This document shows, piece by piece, positions 60,601-64,000 of a stretch of 64,000 bases of DNA. The DNA lies in contig NC_092568.1 of assembly GCF_037975245.1 (NCBI RefSeq), positions 25,403,501-25,467,500 of the forward strand, in the 5' to 3' direction. This stretch comes from Apostichopus japonicus. Lineage: Eukaryota; Echinodermata; Holothuroidea; Aspidochirotida; Stichopodidae. The first letter of the stretch is position 1. The number at the start of each line of letters is the position of its first letter. The translations under genes and the position numbers were made by a program. The notes beneath the pieces are model-generated. The model ran no database searches. It saw only the letters and a list, made by a program, of their open reading frames with translations, and was not told the origin of the DNA.

Positions 60601-60743
60601 ATTTTACTGACATTTGAAACAAAAAAGACCTCAAATCATCATCAGCAGCAGCTCTCTTGGTTTTGACTTACTTGTGTCAATATCAAGATCTGGCTGAGCT
60701 GAGGCAGTCTCGTCTACAGCTAGAGGGGCCATCATGCCCGCCT
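39049..60743 (-). CDS. AHNAK: AHNAK-like giant scaffold protein, 5'-partial (3 exons seen)
   Basis: Three exons on the minus strand join in phase: 60743-60672, 58403-58324 and 54687-39049, with stop at 39049. The protein has over 5,260 residues in the window. It is built of degenerate beta-type repeats (VDVDGPD, DLKGPDVDI, KVDKPDADI) broken by GKFGFKMPKFG-type basic/aromatic blocks, the hallmark of AHNAK/AHNAK2/periaxin proteins. These are very large membrane-cortex scaffolds that normally carry an N-terminal PDZ domain. No PDZ is visible here; its exon is expected to the right of 60,743 or outside the window. The body almost lacks Tyr, His and Gln. The last 780 or so residues are non-repetitive, Ser-rich and end in a coiled coil. 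Alternative: any giant low-complexity protein; the KMPKFG blocks argue for AHNAK. Confidence 0.82.
41900..42930 (-). repeat. 114/120-bp coding tandem array (38/40-residue units)
   Basis: The DLSGG codons recur at 42011, 42125, 42239, 42353, 42467, 42587, 42701 and 42821, a spacing of 114 bases with two units of 120. Each unit reads GDAPDLSGG, GLSFGLSG, then DVKTDADIPDA. The 120-bp units carry two extra residues. The array forms a Gly-rich domain just before the C-terminal basic/acidic block. Confidence 0.93.
48801..53450 (-). repeat. Two near-identical 2,325-bp coding tandem copies, plus shortened third copy to about 47,250
   Basis: Blocks around 50140 and 52465, and around 48859 and 51184, are 2,325 bases apart and almost base-for-base the same; the offset is a multiple of three (775 residues). 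A third copy, about 47,250-48,800, is 1,548 bases between the same markers, shorter by 777 bases (259 residues): it holds one HLPKFKG sub-unit where the others have three. Exact edges are approximate. Confidence 0.9.
53870..53945 (-). repeat. Acidic poly-Ser/Asp coding block, the first of nine
   Basis: A serine run ending in DSDDE. Similar blocks lie near 51,200, 48,880, 47,330, 46,110, 45,410, 44,670, 43,790 and 41,430, nearly always just after a lysine-rich KGKKKK...FGFG segment. The Ser runs are coded largely by short trinucleotide repeats, so they are likely to vary in length. Ser followed by Asp/Glu is the casein kinase 2 pattern. Confidence 0.85.
54688..58323 (-). other. AHNAK-like intron
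   Basis: Non-coding, with the repeat at 55690-56235, a C-rich run near 55170 inside a diverged interspersed repeat, and AT-rich sequence. Confidence 0.7.
55690..56235. repeat. Dispersed TGACCTTTGACC-type repeat ending in a hairpin
   Basis: Repeated phrases such as 'accaagtttcat', 'tgacctttgacc' and 'cactgtgcgag' in diverged tandem units. It ends at 56207-56234 with AGCTCACACCAGCA/TGCTGGTATGAGCT, a 14-bp inverted repeat with no loop and one mismatch. Lies in the intron before the AHNAK giant exon. Confidence 0.6.
58324..58403 (-). CDS. AHNAK: AHNAK-like upstream exon
   Basis: On the minus strand an acceptor TTATTCAG precedes an 80-bp open segment that ends at GTAAGT. It encodes AEVSVSDQVEASIEAPIAAP and TVEAGV, acidic/Ala/Val-rich like the start of the giant exon. 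It enters after one base (Ser codon split A|GT) and leaves on a codon boundary, exactly fitting both neighbours. Confidence 0.75.
58404..60671 (-). other. AHNAK-like intron
   Basis: AT-rich with a poly-C patch near 58760. Nothing else recognised. Confidence 0.65.
60672..60743 (-). CDS. AHNAK: AHNAK-like upstream exon
   Basis: Acceptor TTTTTTGCAG and donor GTAAGT on the minus strand. The 72 bases encode GMMAPLAVDETASAQPDLDI then DT, in the same style as the next exon. The exon starts two bases into a codon, so at least one further exon lies upstream, although an internal Met-Met could serve as an alternative start. Confidence 0.68.
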
Positions 60744-63700
60744 CTGCAAAAAAAGCTGAGAACAAGTGAAAAGACAACACTGTGAATAGACATGTAGTGG
60801 GTACTGACTGAATGATGGTGCATGCACAATACACAGCATGTCACACACCGACCAACAGCAGTCAAAACCCACATCAGAGGACTGAAAAGAGAAAAGGAGT
60901 AGTTAGTGCATATGAAGAACCAGCACCATAAAGTAAAATGTATTATATATGCATTATTAATAATAACTGAATCACCATCGTGGTGGTTATGACTCAACAG
61001 CTGGAGGAATGTACCGCATTTGAGGCCACTCTCTGTGACAATTGGTCGATTTGAAGTTCCATCTAATGACATGCGTTTTTTTGATCTGCTTGTTGTTATC
61101 AGCAAAACAGAAGTCTCTGGGGATTTGGTGGTACAAGTCTTTGGCGACTTGCACCGAAACAAATTTTTGAAGGATTTTTTTTTTACTCATCTTGCCAAAC
61201 TTAAAATATTTATGGGAATTTATGAGAGTAAAATAAGTTTTGTACCAATTTTTACAATTTAACAAAGGCACCAAGTAAGAGCACAAATCAGAATTTTGTC
61301 AGAGTTAGCTTGATTCAACACCTCAAATGCACTAAATTCCCCAAAGTGAAAATACTGTGTGGATATTATTAACACATTTTGCACAACATTAGTGAAAATG
61401 AGAATGCACTGCAAGTCAACCAAGCCTTCTTAATTAAAGTTTTTTTTTTCTTCTCTTCAGTCTAGACAAAGATTTGGTACAACGCATGAATGTTAAAGCA
61501 CACTGTCCATGATTCACTCTACACAATGCTACATCTGAACACAGCGAAACCAGTCAATTTTGTCTTCTCAGTTCTCACACATTTTTCAATTGTATATTTG
61601 AAGAGTTCATCAACTCCACCACTGCTTACCTTATTAACAAAAGCCATGACCCTGATTGTAAAGTACCACAGTGGTTTGCTTTTGAAGGGAACGCAAATAT
61701 TTACCCAAGGGCAGACAAAGAAGATTCAGTCTCTTCTCATGGGTTAGGTGTCTACAATTACCAGGCTAAAAAAGAAGTTGGAAAGGATCATTTCTGGTTT
61801 TCTACACAGCTATACAATCTATTTGTGTTTGGCTAAGCAAAATTGGTGGAGCATGGTCTAATGTGTTATTTTGTTAATGGTTATTCAATAAACTTTTACT
61901 TAACCTACAACTACCGATCATATCTGGATTTTCTGATTCAACAGGTTCACAATTAGTAAGATACTTCAAGCATGGAAGTAGTACTTTCCACTTCCATAAA
62001 CGTTAGGCTTGTGTAATGCTTTCAGAAGACTACAAACAATACTTTCCATGTTTGGCTCTTTTCATAAACAGCAAAATACTTGCACTTATGTGGACACACC
62101 TATGAAGTATGGAGGTCACCCTAGCTTCGAGTCATGTTCAAAAGATTTTACATTTTAATCTCACATGAGTAAACCCACCAAAACAGCAGGAATTTTCTAC
62201 TAAAGTGGATAAACAGTACATACAAAGTACAACATAGCTTGATGTTAGATGTGGGCCTAGATGCTTTTGAAAATATACTGTTAACGTTTTCAGACATTGA
62301 CCTCTATTGACCTCAAGTGGTCTTTGTCCTCCATATGGTTCTTGTACCCCACAAGGATGATCTAGATATGTATCATTCAATTTTGCAGTTTCAGACTTTG
62401 ACCTCTGTTGACCTCATCTTTAGACTGACCATTCTCAGCCCATCACCCTCCCATGGATTCCTTATGCCTCAGACAGCCTGTTGGCATTGTGATTCCTTAC
62501 CATATTATTGCTAAAAATTCTACATAACTGACTTATGTAGAACAATATGTTAACAATATGTTAAAATTTAAATAGGTTAAATTTGTCCTGGCAAGAATTA
62601 AGTGAGAACCAGAAGAGATCAGAGCTGTCTATCTCTTGTGTGCATCAACCAATTAATTCTCTGGTCAATTTTTTATATTACAGTATGGTCAGTACTTTGA
62701 GGTAGCAACCATCAGCTCTGCTACCAACCATCCCCTTAATAATTGTTATCAACGAATGAGAGTTACTTGACATTGTTGATACACTGAAATATTTTCACAA
62801 CTTACTTGCAAAGCCAAAGTCATCTAGTATATAAATCAAAGAGATTATGCTACTTTTAAGACCATTTGAGATAACCTGTTGACCCCTTGAAGCGTGTGAC
62901 CCCTTGAAGAGTGTGATAACTGATAAGGTCCACTTGAGTCTGGTTAAGGCTTCCAACACATGAACTACTTGAAGCAAATTCCATGTCCTGGATGACTATA
63001 CATGTTTAGTTGAAGATCACTTGAGATCTATTTTATGTTGGGCTCATTCACTACACTGAACTGAGATTGATCAAACTACATTCACCAAAAGAAAATCCTA
63101 GCATGGTATAACTGACACAGATTAATTGTTGCTCTAAGTTTGGAGTTAACATGTTTACAAGGATTACATACTTCGACACATGCTGACCTCTATCAATTTC
63201 GATAGGGTTGTTGCACTCTAGCTGCACTAAGCTGGTTCTACATACTAACTGAGTATGAAGTTCCACAAATATCACACACGCACACATCATAACCATCTCA
63301 TAGATTATTTCTGTCTCTGGCAAGGAATCTAAACATGTTACCTAAAGTAGCCTTATTAAGGTCCTGTTCAAAATTTATGACATTTAAAAGAACTAAGCTC
63401 TTTCTGGCACTACAAGATGCTGCATTACTGATATAAGAACCTTTCATAATTGCAATGAAAGTATATTGACATATGGGTTGAAGCCTATAGTTGTTATATT
63501 TTGCTCAAGACTGCACAACAAACCATAACATGCGAAATCTCAAGCTCCCGTACAGTAGCTGTTTAAAGTATTCCTGGAAGCATATTTAATAGCCAAGAAT
63601 GAAGAAAGCTTAGTCTGTCAAAACTTTCAAAGTACTTTCCTGGTACTTTATTGACCAATTATTCCAAAAACTTGACTAGTTTTACAGGTAAAACAAAGTA

Positions 63701-64000
63701 TTGTTCCTTGTATCAACTTCTATCTTGATAGCTTTTTTAAGCTGTGATAAAATTTGAAAATTATGTTACGAAAATTATTTGATACATGGTCACCACATCA
63801 AATGCCAAAAGGGTGCTTTTTCTCCCTCATATTTTGCCCCACTCATGAAAAGAACCCTCCACAATTGGAATAAGTTTAATTCTGATTTTATTGGGAACTT
63901 GATCTTTTCAACTGACATTTCAACTATATGATCAAAGCACTCTAGTCTACTGTTTCTAGGCCTAAGTATGACACTTCACTGCTTCAAATTTAGTGTCATG
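60744..64000. other. 5' part of the AHNAK-like gene, non-coding as far as seen
   Basis: Contains repeat B copy 3. A minus-strand open stretch at 60987-61286 with a lysine-rich start (MSKKKILQKF) has no recognised domain and no convincing splice sites in phase with 60743. No PDZ motif (GFGF/GLGF type) was found. Confidence 0.55.
62290..62960 (-). repeat. Dispersed repeat B, copy 3 (reverse orientation)
   Basis: Reverse complements of blocks in copies 1 and 2 are visible: the run at 62585-62610 matches 27850-27876, 62700-62780 matches about 6050-6150, and CCCTTGAAGCG matches the CGCTTCAAGGG near 5963. Edges are approximate. Confidence 0.7.

Noticed and set aside
60987-61286. Minus-strand open frame with a lysine-rich start, considered as an upstream AHNAK exon
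   Set aside because: No acceptor/donor pair in phase with the exon at 60743, and no PDZ features.

Overview
The window is animal nuclear DNA: AT-rich, with long introns bounded by GT..AG, many decayed dispersed repeats, and no operon-like packing. Three protein-coding genes can be built by joining exons whose phases agree. Their domain make-up (a RIN/Sprint Rab5 exchange factor, a HADH-fold/RING protein and a giant AHNAK-like protein) and the types of interspersed repeat fit a marine invertebrate deuterostome. An echinoderm such as a sea cucumber is my best guess, but this is inference from general character and not from a search.

Layout. (1) 1-24,000, + strand: a RIN-family gene. Twelve phase-consistent exons run from 4858 to 21466 and encode the end of an SH2 domain, a very long serine-rich exon with a 27-residue tandem repeat, a VPS9 domain and a Ras-association domain. 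The start of the SH2 domain was not found and is probably left of the window. A small phase-compatible exon at 1506-1533 could be an alternative first exon. (2) 24,710-33,996, + strand: a complete eight-exon gene of 334 codons. It joins a 3-hydroxyacyl-CoA-dehydrogenase-type Rossmann domain, with its catalytic histidine position changed to arginine, to a C-terminal RING finger. This is the most unusual architecture here. (3) 34,000-39,000: a convergent intergenic region with a textbook hAT-type MITE and a second inverted-repeat element. (4) 39,049-60,743 and beyond, - strand: an AHNAK-like giant gene. One 15.6-kb exon holds more than 5,200 codons of Gly/Asp/Lys/Pro/Val repeats, nine acidic Ser/Asp blocks and a non-repetitive C-terminal tail of about 780 residues. 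Two short upstream exons (58324-58403 and 60672-60743) splice to it in phase. The 5' end (expected PDZ region) lies beyond 64,000 or was not recognised.

How the genes relate. The RIN-like and HADH/RING genes lie head to tail on the + strand; the HADH/RING and AHNAK-like genes are tail to tail. I see no sign that they form one pathway. RIN proteins activate Rab5 on endosomes, AHNAK-type proteins are cortical or membrane scaffolds, and the HADH/RING protein has no function I can assign. Local tandem duplication recurs at several scales: 81-bp units in the RIN exon, about 156-bp units that copy a splice acceptor, a roughly 100-bp copy of the RING exon start, and 114/120-bp and 2,325-bp units in the AHNAK-like exon. 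The very long open frames on the + strand opposite the AHNAK-like exon are composition artefacts.
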